From Epiperipatus broadwayi (lineage: Eukaryota; Onychophora; Udeonychophora; Euonychophora; Peripatidae), in NCBI GenBank assembly GCA_028023455.1, contig JAQFVV010000144.1, positions 620,001-684,000 of the forward strand: a DNA stretch of 64,000 bases. The letters run 5' to 3'. The position numbers and the translations under genes are program-made. The notes below the pieces were generated by a model. The model was given only the letters and a program-made list of their open reading frames with translations, ran no database searches and had not been told where the DNA came from. Positions within the stretch are counted from its first letter, which is position 1; every line of letters begins with the position of its first letter. Below are positions 47,216 through 61,486 of the stretch, in pieces.

Positions 47216-49065
47216 TTCTTGTTTTTGTGAGACTGAGAATTAATTTGAAAATCAATATGCAAATAATGATATATTTATTTTTTAAAAAAGATTGAATACT
47301 TCATTTTCTGCTATGGTTGGCTTAAATATATTATTTATAATTTTTCAAAGACTATGTTCTTAGAAAAAATAATTTGGATAGCTTTTATTATAAATAAAAA
47401 AGAATGTTAAACAAAATAAATCGAATTACAATCATATGGGAAATTGCCTGGGAGATCATATGATGTTTGGACATTTTAGTGGCAGATTAGGCATTAATAA
47501 TTGTATTCAGCTAGCCTGATATGAGACTTCTTTTTTTAAAATTACTCAAGTGAGAATTGAAATGGAAATCTTTAGCTCTACACCACTGCACTTTTTGGAA
47601 ATCAAAGTTATTTAGTGATCACACATTGATCCCTCAAATACCATGTTAGCGCACTTGACTTACAAATACAATGAGTAACTTTCATATCAACCTGTCACAA
47701 GCTATATTTGAGTTATGATAGCTATATGTTTGCGGGTACTATTTATTCCCTGTCCAAAATCAGAATACTGTTCTAATTAAAAAATGAAAAATAAATAACC
47801 TCACAGTTATTAACTGCCAAAGGAATAAAACTCTTAGTTACTAAACTCCTTTTAATTATAAGGCAGTTTGTTTAGTGAAGTGGAAAATGGGAAATTTGCT
47901 TTCTGAATAAATATGATTAATTCAAAATATTATTATTTTTATTTATAGTAATTAAATTTATTACAGTAAATAAATAAGCATTTATTTTTATATAGTGCTA
48001 TGTTTATTGCAGTAAATAAAAAAAATTTTTTTTTAACACTTTAGAATATTCATCCATATTTTCAGATTCCCTTGCTATTTAAATATAAATATATTATTTG
48101 ATTATCTTATAAATACTGATATAGTATATCTATTATATAAAATGTATAAATTAATACAGAAAATATGCAATATGTAATATATTCTAAAGTGAACATTATT
48201 TCCAGTTATCTAGTATTAAAAAATGATATAATTATCAATTTCTTCTGGTTTATTTTATATCTAAATACATTAATATTATAATCCACTAAAATATGGCTGG
48301 TAAAGTTTATTTTTTAATTTGGATTAACTCATGTAATTTATTGTGTGGAATGTTTAAATTCAAAATAAATATTCTTGTACATTAACTGGTTTCTCTTATA
48401 TATTTTTTAAAAATCCTGAATGTTTTATCTTAAAGATATTGACTTTTAAAATCTAAATCCTGAATGTTTTCTCAAGATTTTTATCTTTCTTAAGTTGATG
48501 CCTGGTTTTAACAGAGAGATCAAGATTCCTTTTAAACATTATCTCTCTCTTTTTTGCCTTAAAAAATCAACACTATTCCATTAAAGCCTCCACAATATAA
48601 GTTTAATATAAATAGTTAGTTCCCCTTTTAAATTTTATAAGTTTTTTTTTTTTTTTTTTCCTGGCACAATAGAAGCATATTTACCATGAAAAATGTATCC
48701 AGATTATTTTAAAGAAACAAAATCATCATTATAAACTCTTCATCATTCTGTTATGAATATAATTTATTTTAAAAAATATTATTACTGGTAACAAAATGCA
48801 ACGTTTTATGTGATTTCAGGACTTCATAGTCACCATTACTAGATTCTTTTACTCAGATATGTATAACCCATTTCTTCAAATATTTCCTTTTGAACACATC
48901 TGAGTGTATAGCACTCCTATATCAAATGCATAAATGTTTGAAGCATCTGAAAAATATCAGGTTTGTAATATATTAACCATTTTATATAAATGATCACTGA
49001 ACTTTTTCACTTAGCTTTGAACACTTGTATTAGCATGAATTAGATGGCAAATGACTTATAAGCAC
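47216..49065. other. GFUS intron 2: no gene seen
   Basis: AT-rich with no supported feature. A T run occurs near 48642-48659. Confidence 0.5.
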
Positions 49066-49070
49066 CTGCA

Positions 49071-49130
49071 TGACTTAATGCAATGATAGAGTGTTGGATT
49101 TAAAAAGCTTTATAGATATTCAAGAATTAC
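49071..49130 (+). repeat. tRNA-derived SINE family C, partial head
   Basis: GACTTAATGCAATGATAGAG-TGTTGGATT resembles the A-box side of the copies at 35985 and 37205. The remainder is not preserved. Confidence 0.45.
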
Positions 49131-49161
49131 AGCATAGTTATCATTTCAAATGATACTCCAT

Positions 49162-49681
49162 TATATGACTTACTGTTACAATAGAATGACAGCCTGTTAA
49201 GCTAATTGCGCAGACGCTGTGAGAATGTTATTAATAAATGAATACCTTTGAACAACCACATGATATAGTATTTGTATAAGAGTAAAAAGGAATCCTCTTA
49301 CCCTTACGACTCAAATGCTTATAAATGAGCAAATCTGAAGTAATTGTAGAGTGGCGTTTAGTAAATTCTAGAAAATTTCATTGGCGTCATTCATACAGAC
49401 ATTATGTATAGTGGTTTAAAGTGACTATTATGTAGTCACGCCTTCGTTACAACTACTTCAGATTTGCTCATTTATAAACATTTGAGTCGTAAGGGTAAGA
49501 GGATTCCTTTTTACTCTTATACAAATACTATATCATGTGGTTGTTCGAAGGTATTCATTTATTAATAACATTCTCATAGCGTCTGCGCAATTAGCTTAAC
49601 AGGCTGTCATTCTATTGTAATTATAATCGCACGCAAGACGTTATAAAATAAATGTTTATTCATGTATATGACTTACTGTGC
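49162..49681. mobile_element. Foldback element 3 with 175-bp arms
   Basis: Arms 49176-49350 and 49446-49620 are near-identical inverted copies around a 95-base centre (for example GACAGCCTGTTAAGCTAATT-GCGCAGACGC against its complement at the far end). A 15-base exact direct repeat TATATGACTTACTGT lies at 49162-49176 and 49667-49681. About 46 extra bases ending TTATAAAATAAATGTTTATT sit between the right arm and the second repeat. No coding capacity. The arm centre holds CTGAAGTAGTTGTAAC and GAAGG on the minus strand (from the right arm), a weak echo of the hairpin motif. Confidence 0.75.
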
Positions 49682-49689
49682 AACAAATC

Positions 49690-51225
49690 GTTTGAATTTT
49701 TTTTTACTTATCATTTGTTTGATTTTTAAATCTGTTCAAAAAAAAAAAAAAAGATATCAAAAGCTGATAGCATATGGTAAAACTATTATCTACTGGGACT
49801 GGATTTTAAATACACAATTAAAATTTTTTAACTTCCTATGTATAATCTTTCTGATTCAGATAAAATGCTATTTAAGATGGTTTAGACAACACATGATCAA
49901 CATCTCATACTAGCACTACTATATGGAGAGTTTTGCCATGGTTTAGACAATATAATCAATCAGTGTTAACATTATCTGCTTCTATAATTGAGGAAGTAGA
50001 AGTTAAATAAACACTGATAGACTTTTTTGTTTGTCAATAATTTTCCTATACATTCAAGTAAATCATTCTAATATTTTTTTAAGTCATTAAATGTCACTAA
50101 ATTTTAACATTAAAAAATACAAGACCTTTTCTTATATATTTGATAAGATAGTGATATCATCTCTTTCTCTGATTAAAAACCTGAATATGTAAACATTTTT
50201 CATCTAATAGACACCCTTCCTATCGGGAGAAGCCAATTAACCAGAAAAAGATTGTTAAGAGTCTGATTGTACTATCATCTGAATACTGATTGACTTATTC
50301 AATGCTTACACAGTTTAGTTCTAAAGCAAAGATAAAATGTTCTTGCATAGCTTTTTATTATATATATTAATCTAGACTAAGAATCTATTTTTATTCAATT
50401 TTTCAATGTGTATTTTGTAAAATTCACTAATAATTAATTTAGATATGGCTAACAAATGGAATATTTAATAATAGAATTATTTTCTAACATTATGTTAAAA
50501 TTTAAGAGAATAATGCATAATATAAATTCCATAATGTTTGATCTGCTTTCTAATGGGGTAAAAAAAGTTTAAGGCATTTTAAAATATGTCATTGCATGGA
50601 AAATATCTGAAAAACATTATTCATTAGGACACAAAACTTCCACTTAGAGAGAGAGAGAGAGAGAGAGAGCGAGTTTTAGTGCTTTTTCTTTCTTTTAACT
50701 TTTAAATGTAAAAGAACTCTCCATTTACTTACTAATAATTACAAGTAAGATAGATTGATTAAAAATGAGTTACACATAAAAATCCTAAAATAGCTTGAAA
50801 ATTCTCAGCTACCATAAAAAAATTTCAAAGTACTACCCACATTAAACTGCAGATCTTAGACATGGTAGATCTTTTATTTCTAAAGATTATTTTGCATTAT
50901 GCAAATTATTTATACTGCTAATGTTAATAGCATTATATCTTTCACATTTTCATTAGTTACAGATTTGAAAAGCAAAATTATTAAAGCATTTTTTTTACAT
51001 GATAACTTTAATTTTTTCCAATAAGTTCATTATAATGTATTTCAGATCAAAATTTTTGGATAATTGAAATATTTTCTAAAAGATTAGAATATAAGAATAT
51101 AAACATAAATAATGGAGTAATATTGAACATTAAATTCTCTATTGAGTTCATGCAGTATATGCATAAAAGAAAGATTTAAAAAATAGTTAAAAATAATTCA
51201 TATTAAAAGAACTGTATATATGGGA
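49690..51225. other. GFUS intron 2 spacer with (GA)n tract
   Basis: AT-rich, containing a (GA)n microsatellite at 50647-50670. No gene seen. Confidence 0.55.
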
Positions 51226-51229
51226 TTTT

Positions 51230-52870
51230 GCAAAATGTTACAATAAAAGAGACATAAGAAAATATAACTACAATAAAAAGAAAGGTTATAAAAAAGAATA
51301 AAAGTAGGGAAGTTGCAAAATAATATCTTGGAAATAAAAAAAAATTATTTAGTGAAATATAAAAGTAAACACTGAAAATAGTAATGACAAAATAAACTAT
51401 TTAAAAGAATTTTACAAACAACTACATAATTTTAAAAAACTACATAGTAATAAAAAAAAATGTCAAAACAATGCAACATCATAATAATATCATCATTTGA
51501 AATTTTTCACATTTTAAATAAAAAGACAGCTAATTAAATTAATGAAATGAAGAATGGGAAAATTCCAGGAAATAATGAGAATAGTATTATTTTAAAAAAG
51601 CAAATGAAGAATTACAAAAATTTTACAATATTATAATCTAAAATTATAAATAATAAGAATATACCATGTGACTAAAATTGTTATACTAATAATGATATTT
51701 AAAAAAAATACTAACAATTATAGACATATTATTCTTCTATTAATTTTATATAAGATAGTTATTAAAATAATTATAAACATCTATAGAAAACATAAGATTT
51801 AAAATAACAAATGACTAATATGGATTCAAAATGGTTGTAAAACATATTAAGAGTATTTATAAAAAAAAAAACAATATGAAATGCTATTTTGCATTGCATA
51901 TGTAAATAATAAAAAAGTATTTACATTTCAGAATAGCAAGATATACCATACCCAGGATATTGCTAAATTCTTAAAAATATTTATTAAAATGCAATAGCGG
52001 TGATTAAATTACATGAGCAATACTAAGTCAATAAATAATGATAAGGATAAATAAATAGTAGGATGACTTGATCTGTCCAAAATCTCTTTATAGCAGTTTT
52101 AATGAGAAGTATTTTGGGAATAAAATGAATGACAAAGGAAGTAAAAATAAATGGAGTTTGTTGAAATTTATTCAGATTTTGCTGATGATGCAACTGTTTT
52201 CATAAATAAAGCTTCAAAGCTGTATGAAATTTTATAAAAACTGACACAAAAAAAAAAGTAGAACCAAAGATAAATATTAAAGACAAATGTTTAATGGTTT
52301 TTCACTTAAAAAAAAGAAAATAAAGTTTGATAATCATAAATCAGAAAAAGTTAACAACTACAAGTATCTTGGTTGGATTATAAATAGAGATAGAAACATA
52401 ATGGATGAAATTAATCATAAAATTAAATTTGGGATGGTGAGTTTTGATAAAAGTAATATTTAGAAGAAAATATGCTTATATACATGAAAAATTTTAATAA
52501 ATGTGTTCTGCAGATGATTCCTTATAAATGTGAGATTTGAAACCTTAATAGGATTGCAATCCACAAAATGACCTATACAAGAATGCGTGTAAAAATTAAT
52601 GAAGTAATGTAAAATATCTAGGACAGAATTAAGACTGAATGGCATTTAAGCTGGACATGTTTCTAAAATAATGAAAATAGATAGGCAATTGAATTTCTAA
52701 ACTGATTGTCAAAAGATTGGGGGGGGGGGGGAAATCCATATATGAAAAAAATAAATAAAAAAGTTTACTGGAATTATGTGATGAAGGAAATCATGAATCA
52801 GAAAACTGAATTAAAAGTGGAAAAATCTTCATCTTGCATTGAGTAGATAATAAATGAAGATGATGATTTA
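51230..52870 (+). pseudogene. Heavily decayed RTE LINE copy
   Basis: Scattered plus-strand matches in order to the intact RTE: KRDIRKYN near 51250 (RTE: ENDIRKYN), MKNGKIPGNN near 51547 (GKAPGND), FADDATVFINKASKLYE near 52180 (RT catalytic FADD region), NFNKCVLQMIPYKCEI near 52490 (FNKCVLPVLTYG). The tail TCATCTTGCATTGAGTAGAT lies near 52829, followed by GATGATGATT. Stops and frameshifts throughout; a G run (52720-52731) interrupts the end. Confidence 0.8.
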
Positions 52871-52940
52871 ATCAATCTAAAAAAAATAGATACTTAAAAT
52901 CACTTATTTAAAATAAAGAATGCATATAAAATGGTTTTTA

Positions 52941-54340
<1,400 letters not shown>

Positions 54341-54346
54341 TATACA

Positions 54347-56350
54347 AATGAATTTAAAAGAATTGTTCAGGATGGGAACTATATTAATAGCTCTTATGAG
54401 TGTTGGAATAGAATTAAAGAGGGATTCTTGAAAATAGCAAAAAATGAAATAGGTATTATTCGTGCGAGAAAAGCTAAAAGACCTTGGATAACTGAAGGTA
54501 TGTTGGAAAAGATGGAAGTGCGGAGATGGTGGAAGAATGTAAATACTGAGGAAGGGCAAAAGGAATATAGGAAATTTAATAATGAATTAAGAAGAGAAAC
54601 AGATTTAGCAAAAGAAAAGTGGTTGGAGCAAGAATGTAAAGAGATAGAAAGGTTTCAACAAATGAAAAGATATGATCTAGCATTTGATAGAATACAAAGT
54701 ATTTCTTGGGAGAAAAAGACATGGGTAGCAAGTGAGATTGCGGATAAGAATGGAAGAAGGTTAACCGATAGTAATGATATATTAAAAAGATGGGAAGAAT
54801 ATATTCGGTATCTGTTTAGTAGAGGAAATAATTTAATTAGTTATGAACTTGAAAATGAAGAAGATGTTGCAATGGATGATAGAGGTATGGACATACTGCC
54901 AGATGAAGTAAGAAAGGCAATCGCACAAATGAAGAATGGTAAGGCTATTGGATTTGATGCAGTACCTATAGAATTTTTGAGAGAAATGGGAGAATTTACT
55001 ATGAAGGAAATAGTTGGACTTTGCAATTTGATATATAATAGTGGAGTTTGGCCTGAAGATTTTTTAAGAACTATAGTGATTCCAATTGCTAAAAAGAAGA
55101 AAGCTGTTAAATGTGAAGAGTATAGGACAATAAGTGTATTGTCTCATGTTTCTAAGGTGTTATTGAGGATTTTAACTCAAAGGATTTATGGGAAGGTTGA
55201 CTATTATATTGCTGAAGAACAGTTTGGTTTTCGGAAAGGGAAAAGCACAAAAGATGCTATTGGTATTGTTAGGACAATTGCAGAAAGATATATTGAAAGA
55301 GATAAAGGAATTGGTATATGTTTTGTAGATTTAGAAAAGGCATTTGATAGAGTAAGCTGGAATAAACTGATGTCTATCTTAAGAGATAAAGGAGTATTCT
55401 GGAAAGAAAGACGATTGATATGGAATATGTATAATGGGCAAAGAATAAGAGTTAGATTTGGATGTAATGAGACTGATGAAGTGAATATAGAAAGTGGAGT
55501 TAGGCAAGGATGTAGTATGTCACCTGTTTTGTTTAATATTTATTTAGAAGATATGATAAATAATTATTTGGACTGTGGAGGAGCAAATGTTGGAGGGAGA
55601 GTAATAAAGTGTATAAGATTTGCAGATGATATGGCTCTTATTGCTGAGGAAGAAAAGGATCTTCAGAATATGTTGAATAAATTGGAAGAAGGATGTATGG
55701 CATATGGAATGAAGATTAATATTGAAAAGACTAAGTGTTTATGGATAGGGAGAGATGCAAAAAGACTGCAAATTGGAATCCATGATGACATGGTGCAGCA
55801 GGTGAAGGGATTTAGATATTTGGGTTGTTGGTTGAGTGAGGATGGAAGAAGTGAAGATGAAGTTAAAAGAAGAATAGCATTGGCAAAGGTGACATTTGTA
55901 AAAAGAAAGAAGATATTCTGTGGACCTATGGAAAGAGAATTAAGGAAAAGATTAATTAAATGTTATGTGTGGAGTGTATTAATGTATGGTTGTGAGACAT
56001 GGACATTGAGTAATAGAATTAAGGAACGACTGGAAGCTTTTGAGATGTGGACATGGAGAAAAATGGAAAAAATCAGTTGGGTGAATAAAATAACAAATGA
56101 AGAAGTTTTGAAAAGAGTTAATGAGGAAAGAAGATTGATTGAAAGTATCAAAGAGAGAGAGAGAAACTGGATTGGACATATACTAAGAAAAGATTATAGT
56201 TTAATGAAAGATGTTTTGGAAGGAATGGTGAGTGGAAATAAAAAGAAAGGACGGAAGAGATTGACATTATTGGATGATATACGAGATGGAAGGGGTTATG
56301 TGGAATTGAGGAAGTGGGCAAGGAAGAGAATGGAATGGAAGAATGGATGA
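54347..56350 (+). CDS. RTE-like LINE reverse transcriptase, 5'-truncated open frame
   Basis: Open from about 54347 to the TGA at 56350 (about 667 residues). The frame has no proper N-terminus: it enters mid-protein at TNEFKRIVQDGNYI, in the linker between endonuclease and RT, so the endonuclease is lost. RT motifs follow: MKNGKAIGFDAVP, VKCEEYRTISVLSHVSKVLL, EEQFGFRKGKSTKDAI, CFVDLEKAFDRV, ESGVRQGCSMSP and the catalytic FADD (nt 55619-55630). The C-terminal domain has YGCETWTLS and NWIGHILRKD. It differs clearly from the RTE at 21612 and is a second lineage. The body carries no stop codon, suggesting a recent insertion. The 3' UTR after the stop reads CTCTGGACCTGTCTATTGGA. Confidence 0.88.
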   Translation, partial: NEFKRIVQDGNYINSSYECWNRIKEGFLKIAKNEIGIIRARKAKRPWITEGMLEKMEVRRWWKNVNTEEGQKEYRKFNNELRRETDLAKEKWLEQECKEIERFQQMKRYDLAFDRIQSISWEKKTWVASEIADKNGRRLTDSNDILKRWEEYIRYLFSRGNNLISYELENEEDVAMDDRGMDILPDEVRKAIAQMKNGKAIGFDAVPIEFLREMGEFTMKEIVGLCNLIYNSGVWPEDFLRTIVIPIAKKKKAVKCEEYRTISVLSHVSKVLLRILTQRIYGKVDYYIAEEQFGFRKGKSTKDAIGIVRTIAERYIERDKGIGICFVDLEKAFDRVSWNKLMSILRDKGVFWKERRLIWNMYNGQRIRVRFGCNETDEVNIESGVRQGCSMSPVLFNIYLEDMINNYLDCGGANVGGRVIKCIRFADDMALIAEEEKDLQNMLNKLEEGCMAYGMKINIEKTKCLWIGRDAKRLQIGIHDDMVQQVKGFRYLGCWLSEDGRSEDEVKRRIALAKVTFVKRKKIFCGPMERELRKRLIKCYVWSVLMYGCETWTLSNRIKERLEAFEMWTWRKMEKISWVNKITNEEVLKRVNEERRLIESIKERERNWIGHILRKDYSLMKDVLEGMVSGNKKKGRKRLTLLDDIRDGRGYVELRKWARKRMEWKNG

Positions 56351-57551
56351 ACTGATGTAGTGACTACTCTCTGGACCTGTCTATTGGACAGACTACTATT
56401 GACAAATAGAACTAAGTAACATTTTATTTTCTAGAACAGAGATAATATGTAATTTAAACAATAATGACTTTTCATCTTAACATATGCGATGTACTGTTTA
56501 TTTACAATATCTCAATGATGTTTTGTTGAGTATTGACTATAGAACTAATAACTATTCATTATAATATTGATTAAATCCTGTAATATTATTTATTTATTAA
56601 CCATTTATAACCAAGTTTCCAATATTAGAAATAACAACCAACGGAAGTTATTAAAGCAAATTTTAGTGTGTAAAATATACTCATGTAAATAAAAAAATAT
56701 TCATTTTTATTATATCTGAATTATTTGTTTAGACACAACTGAATACTACTGTTAGTTTAAGTTTATTGATTAAATACCAACAAACAGAAATTAGTCTAGC
56801 ACTACCATCTGACATCGTTTGATTTCTCATAGATATATAGATGTATATTATTGCTATTAATACAGATGTTTAAAGGAAGCCAGACAAGTCATATCATGCA
56901 TTGTCCATAAAAGAACATTAGTCTTTCAATGATGTTTCAAAATATTAAAAAAAAAAACCACAGCAAATTCATGAATATGCAGTCTCATTTTACACGATGA
57001 TCTGCCTTCCAAAATAATTTCCAGTTATCTACTATTTAATTTTCTTTGGAAAATGACTTTAACTAAGAGCTCTTATCAATCTTAACACTGACAACTCTAG
57101 AGCCAAGCATTGTTATAAATTCATGATTCAAGGAGACTATATAATAATAATAAATCATTTATTTATAACTTATATATATATTTAAATAAAATAATTTGAA
57201 TTAAAATTATATTTCTGGTTTACAAAATATATAATAGCAGGCCACTATTCGAGCAAAATTAAATATCTTACGAAATGTAATACTGTATACATATTTTCAA
57301 GAGAAATATTCAATAACCTAATGAATAATCTCTAGAATAATGGAATGACTAATAAAAATTATTAATAAACATCTAACAACCTAGTTTGACTAAATTGATC
57401 CAATGAGACTGGAGATGGCATATTACCATTACAACACACGCTCACACAGCAAACTTTTGTAACGTTCATTGCAAAAATTTAATTTTGGAAGTGGTTTAGC
57501 GAAAAGTTTTTTTTTTCTTTTAAATATACACTTAAAAAAAAAAAAGTTTAC
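56351..57551. other. LINE 3' UTR and GFUS intron 1, distal
   Basis: The first ~90 bases are the 3' end of the LINE. The rest is AT-rich intron up to the predicted exon 1 donor at 57551. No gene seen. Confidence 0.5.
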
Positions 57552-57640
57552 CTCGAGCTTTATAAATTATTTCCGCCGGTTAATGGTTGCTGCTACTCCG
57601 CATGTGACCTTTTCTATCATGTGATAATTTTGACCAATAT
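57552..57640 (-). promoter_or_regulatory. Probable GFUS promoter and non-coding exon 1
   Basis: On the minus strand this is a GC-richer island in very AT-rich DNA. It has an ATTGG (inverted CCAAT box; CCAAT on the plus strand at 57634-57638) and two CACATG E-boxes (57618-57623 and 57601-57606). It ends in a good splice donor, CTCGAG|GTAAAC, at 57552/57551. Coding exon 2 has an acceptor only 7 bases before its ATG, so an upstream non-coding exon is required, and this is the best candidate. There is no TATA box at a convincing distance. If transcription starts upstream of 57603, a seven-codon upstream frame (57603 to 57580) would precede the main start. The exon 1 call is inference; transcript data would settle it. 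Confidence 0.5.
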
Positions 57641-60600
57641 TCTTTAATTAGTGTATCAACCTTAGGCTTAACTAAGCTCAAAGTTTACATTAATTTTGTT
57701 TGGCTTAGTTATTAAAACTATTTAAAAGAAAATAATCTAGAAAGAATTTTAACGTAAATAAATAGCATTTGTAATATTCTGTACGCACTGGGGAAAAAAC
57801 TACAGAGAGAGAGAAAAAAATCCTAATACGTATACAATAGTTGTTTATCTTCTTAAATATATTTTCTATTTAGGAAACTAAATATGTTAGTAATAGCATA
57901 TATCAAATAGGAACCTTCACTGTTTTTACAAACAAGAATCGATTCTGATTGTTCTTCGAACTTAATATATATTAGTCAATATGAGAGAAAATTTTGGTAA
58001 TAATGTTTGTCAAATATTTTTCTTTTCCCTCTTTTATCAGAATTTTAATTATTGCTAAACTCTATCTTCTATAACCAACTTCATATTTTTGATTTAGATA
58101 TGTAAATTTGAAATTTCTTTAATCACAAATAGGCGTATATATTCATTTCAAATAGATGGCCCATAACTTACTTATTTAGCTGGCTATCTAATAGTGAACA
58201 ATAAATCAATACTACTTTTAGGGGTTAATCTGAATTAGATAAATGTCGATGTGCTCATTATGAAAATAAATAACTAATTTGAAGCGGTCTTCACTATAAG
58301 CTGAAATGCATAGTTGTTGGAAATTGAGTCCGTGATCACCTTTTCCTTTAACGAAATTTTGACTCTATCAGTTAACAAAATGACTTTGTAAAAAGTGTGA
58401 CAACTATTCCTTCGATCTCCAAAGAGATCACTACTGAATATTCTGTAAAAATATTAAACCATGACTTCATTGTCTGCAATATTATTATATACAAACCTGC
58501 AATGAAGATAAAATCAGAGTAACATCTAAGCTTTTGTGGAAGTATCTGGAACCATTAATGTTGAACGTTGTATATTTTAGATTATATATTTTAACAATAA
58601 CTTTTGGAACACGTAGACGGAAAATGGGTTTACCATATATACAATGAGATCTTCAAGATGTTTATCAAATTTTGGTTTAAATAAATAGTAAGTTGAATGA
58701 TTAATAAAATTGTCATAAAATTTTTAATTCAAATATATCAAGTGTTCCCAAAGTATTTTATTTGTTTTTCAGTTTCAATAAAAAGAGACTCAAAGGCACC
58801 AAACCTCCTGAAAATAAAGTTTATTTTTGGAAAAGTTTTTAAAGGAACGATCATCATCCATTATTACCATTATTCCAGCATGTTCCCCAGTGGATTCCAT
58901 GATTTCTCAGGGCTTGTAATAAGCATATATTTGGATTGAGTTATAAACAAACTTATTGGATTAATAAAAAAAAAAATTAACAGTTGCGTACATACTTGCA
59001 ACTATCAACACATTCACAAAAAAGAGTAACAGAAGATATTTTAAATTTAAGCTATGGATCAAGTTTAAGTCCTTGTGGTATTTATAATGATAATACCTTA
59101 CTATGTTAAATATTGAATCAGTTACCATGGTTTTTTCAGGTACTGTTTTAACATTTTACTGTTGTATCTTCCTTAATTTTTCTGAAGGTAATCATCTTAA
59201 ATCCTGGAGATGTTAGAGTAACTACAGCAGCACTGGTAATGTTCTATGAGGTATACTATCTGTAGGTCTTGAGTAATTTATATGGCACTATCCACTTCTT
59301 CCTTCATAGCATTATATAGGCATTTAATGAGCTGGTTTTTCAAACTACTAATTTTTAGATCTAACTGCATTTTCAGGCATGTTTTGACTGGTGTATTTTT
59401 GGTTTCTTTTAAATAAATTCATCATACTAAATGTTTAAATTGGAATATTAAAAAATATTTTAAGAACAGTCACTATAATATGACTTACGGTGGAAAAAGA
59501 GTTTTAATTAACAATTGTTTCTTCAGCATGATTCATGGCAACACACTTTCTATAGTAAACTGCACTCTAATGCAAAACAATATGAAATGAATTGCTGGGC
59601 TCCTAGAATTAGAATGATAGTAATAATAATGCCTAGTTGCTTGTTTCCGACATGTATATACAATTGATGTTGTTCAAATATGTTTTTTCAAACAACATAC
59701 ACATCACCAGTCAGGATATATGATCTTTGCATCATTACAATAATATATTTTTTGAAAAACATCCTCTTTACTCTCTCCAAAACATGAGGATACAAATTTT
59801 AGTATATTATATTACACTTTTTATAAATAGAAGAACAGAAAAAAATTACATCTCTTTTTTTTTGTCTTTATTTACATTTCATTAATGTAGGAAGAAGAAA
59901 AATTCTCTGCCGACCATTAATTTTTTAATTATAACTTCCAAAAAGTTATCAATTTTAAACTTTTAATACTAGATTGAAATCCACTATCAGATTTTTTATA
60001 AAAATGGACAAGTTGTTTAATTAAAACTCTCATTTGAAAGGCAGATTAAATAAGGTTCAAATTTATATATATATATTTTTAAACTACGCAATTCAAATTT
60101 TTTTGCACATCAAAATATTTCTCCTTCTTTCTATACAATATAATTTATTTTTCTTTACATATCACAAAGTAAATATTTAATAATAATGTGCAGGAATTAA
60201 TTCTTCTTTTAACGTTTAGGCAATTTACATTTTTATTTCTTAAGTGACGTGCACACACATAAGTGGTAGTTTGTATATTTATTAGTTTGTTCATGTGAGT
60301 TTTTATTAAATGCATTTTTTTTTCTCTCTGCCATGTTGTATAATCAATCTGGTTTATATTGGATTTGTTATAGTTTATACACACGCATACACTTGATAAA
60401 ATTTAGAATAATGTTACGAATAACCACATGAGTGACTAGCATTTGAGGAAATGATTTATGATATTGATCAAACAGTTAAATGCTTATAAAATGTTAAATT
60501 CACATTTACAAAGTTCAACATTTTTTGTTTTCTATTTATTTATTTTTAAAATATGAATTATTGAAATGATAAATAGCGAGTTCACTGTTATAGTGAGTGA

Positions 60601-61000
60601 GGAAAGGGGACTAAACTAATAGTTTTGAAATCCATTTATTCAATTCTTTGCTCAAAGCTGGAATATGTTAGCTAAATAACCATTGTTAGTGGCAATTTAC
60701 TGTTGCTTAATTTTCCCCAAATGATAATTGGTTTTAATTCCTTAAGTTTAGGGATATGATATGTCATAGTTGTGTGATAATCATTTCAAATGCTAAATAA
60801 GTATGAGTCAAATTCTGTAATATGCAAATTACCAAAAGAAAGTTATTACTAGAAATCTAGCATTTTTGAGAATACTAAGACTGGGGGGAAAAAGCAAAAA
60901 CATAATTATAACAAAGAATGTTACTAGTACTAAAATGCTAAAAAAACTCTGTTTAACAAAAAATGTTAGTGTTAGTTCTCTCAACTCTCTAAAAGCCTCT
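57641..61000. other. Region upstream of GFUS: no gene seen
   Basis: AT-rich intergenic-type sequence. The plus-strand frame 58697-58939 resembles no family I recognise. Confidence 0.5.
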
Positions 61001-61012
61001 ATAAACATCTTT

Positions 61013-61310
61013 AAAACAGACAAAACTATCTATACATATTGCCACTCGGTGCAAGCCAGAGTAATCAATGGATGCCAGAAGGCTTATGCATAAAATCTCC
61101 ATCTAGTGCCTACTCATCCAATATTCCCAGGCTAATTTCTGGCTTGTGGCCTTTGTCAGTGAGGAGCCTTGGATCTGACTATATAAGGTAATGAGTTTGA
61201 ATTGAAAATATTACAGTGTTTTCCAATTTAAGACTTATAGTTTTCTGGCATCCATTGATTACTCTGGCTTGCACTGAGTGGCAATAGGTATAGAGAGTTT
61301 TGTCTATTTT
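61013..61310. repeat. Repeat family B, inverted pair
   Basis: A forward copy (61013-61190) contains GTGCAAGCCAGAGTAATCAA and TGCCTACTCATCCAATATTC. It is followed by an inverted partial copy (61238-61304) carrying the complement of AACTATCTATACATATTGCC through ATGGATGCCAGAA. Together they could fold back over about 65-70 bases per arm. On the minus strand 61159-61135 reads CTGACAAAGGCCACAAGCC and then AGAAAT, a decayed hairpin motif. No convincing target duplication was found. Confidence 0.65.
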
Positions 61311-61486
61311 GATAACATGAGAATAGGAAATGGTGATCATGTGATGTTTATTGGCTTATAGTCATCTTACTTGTTCAGAATTATTCAAATTTAAGTAACT
61401 CATTGCAAAGCAATTTTTATCTGAACAAGCTACAAATATATATTTGTTTCTAATCAAAGAAAGGAAAAAACAAAACTGGTTAATAA

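Noticed and set aside
49176-49620. Simple Tc1-like MITE with TA duplication
   Set aside because: TA does border both arms, but TA is very common here and a 15-base exact direct repeat lies just outside; left as the alternative explanation.
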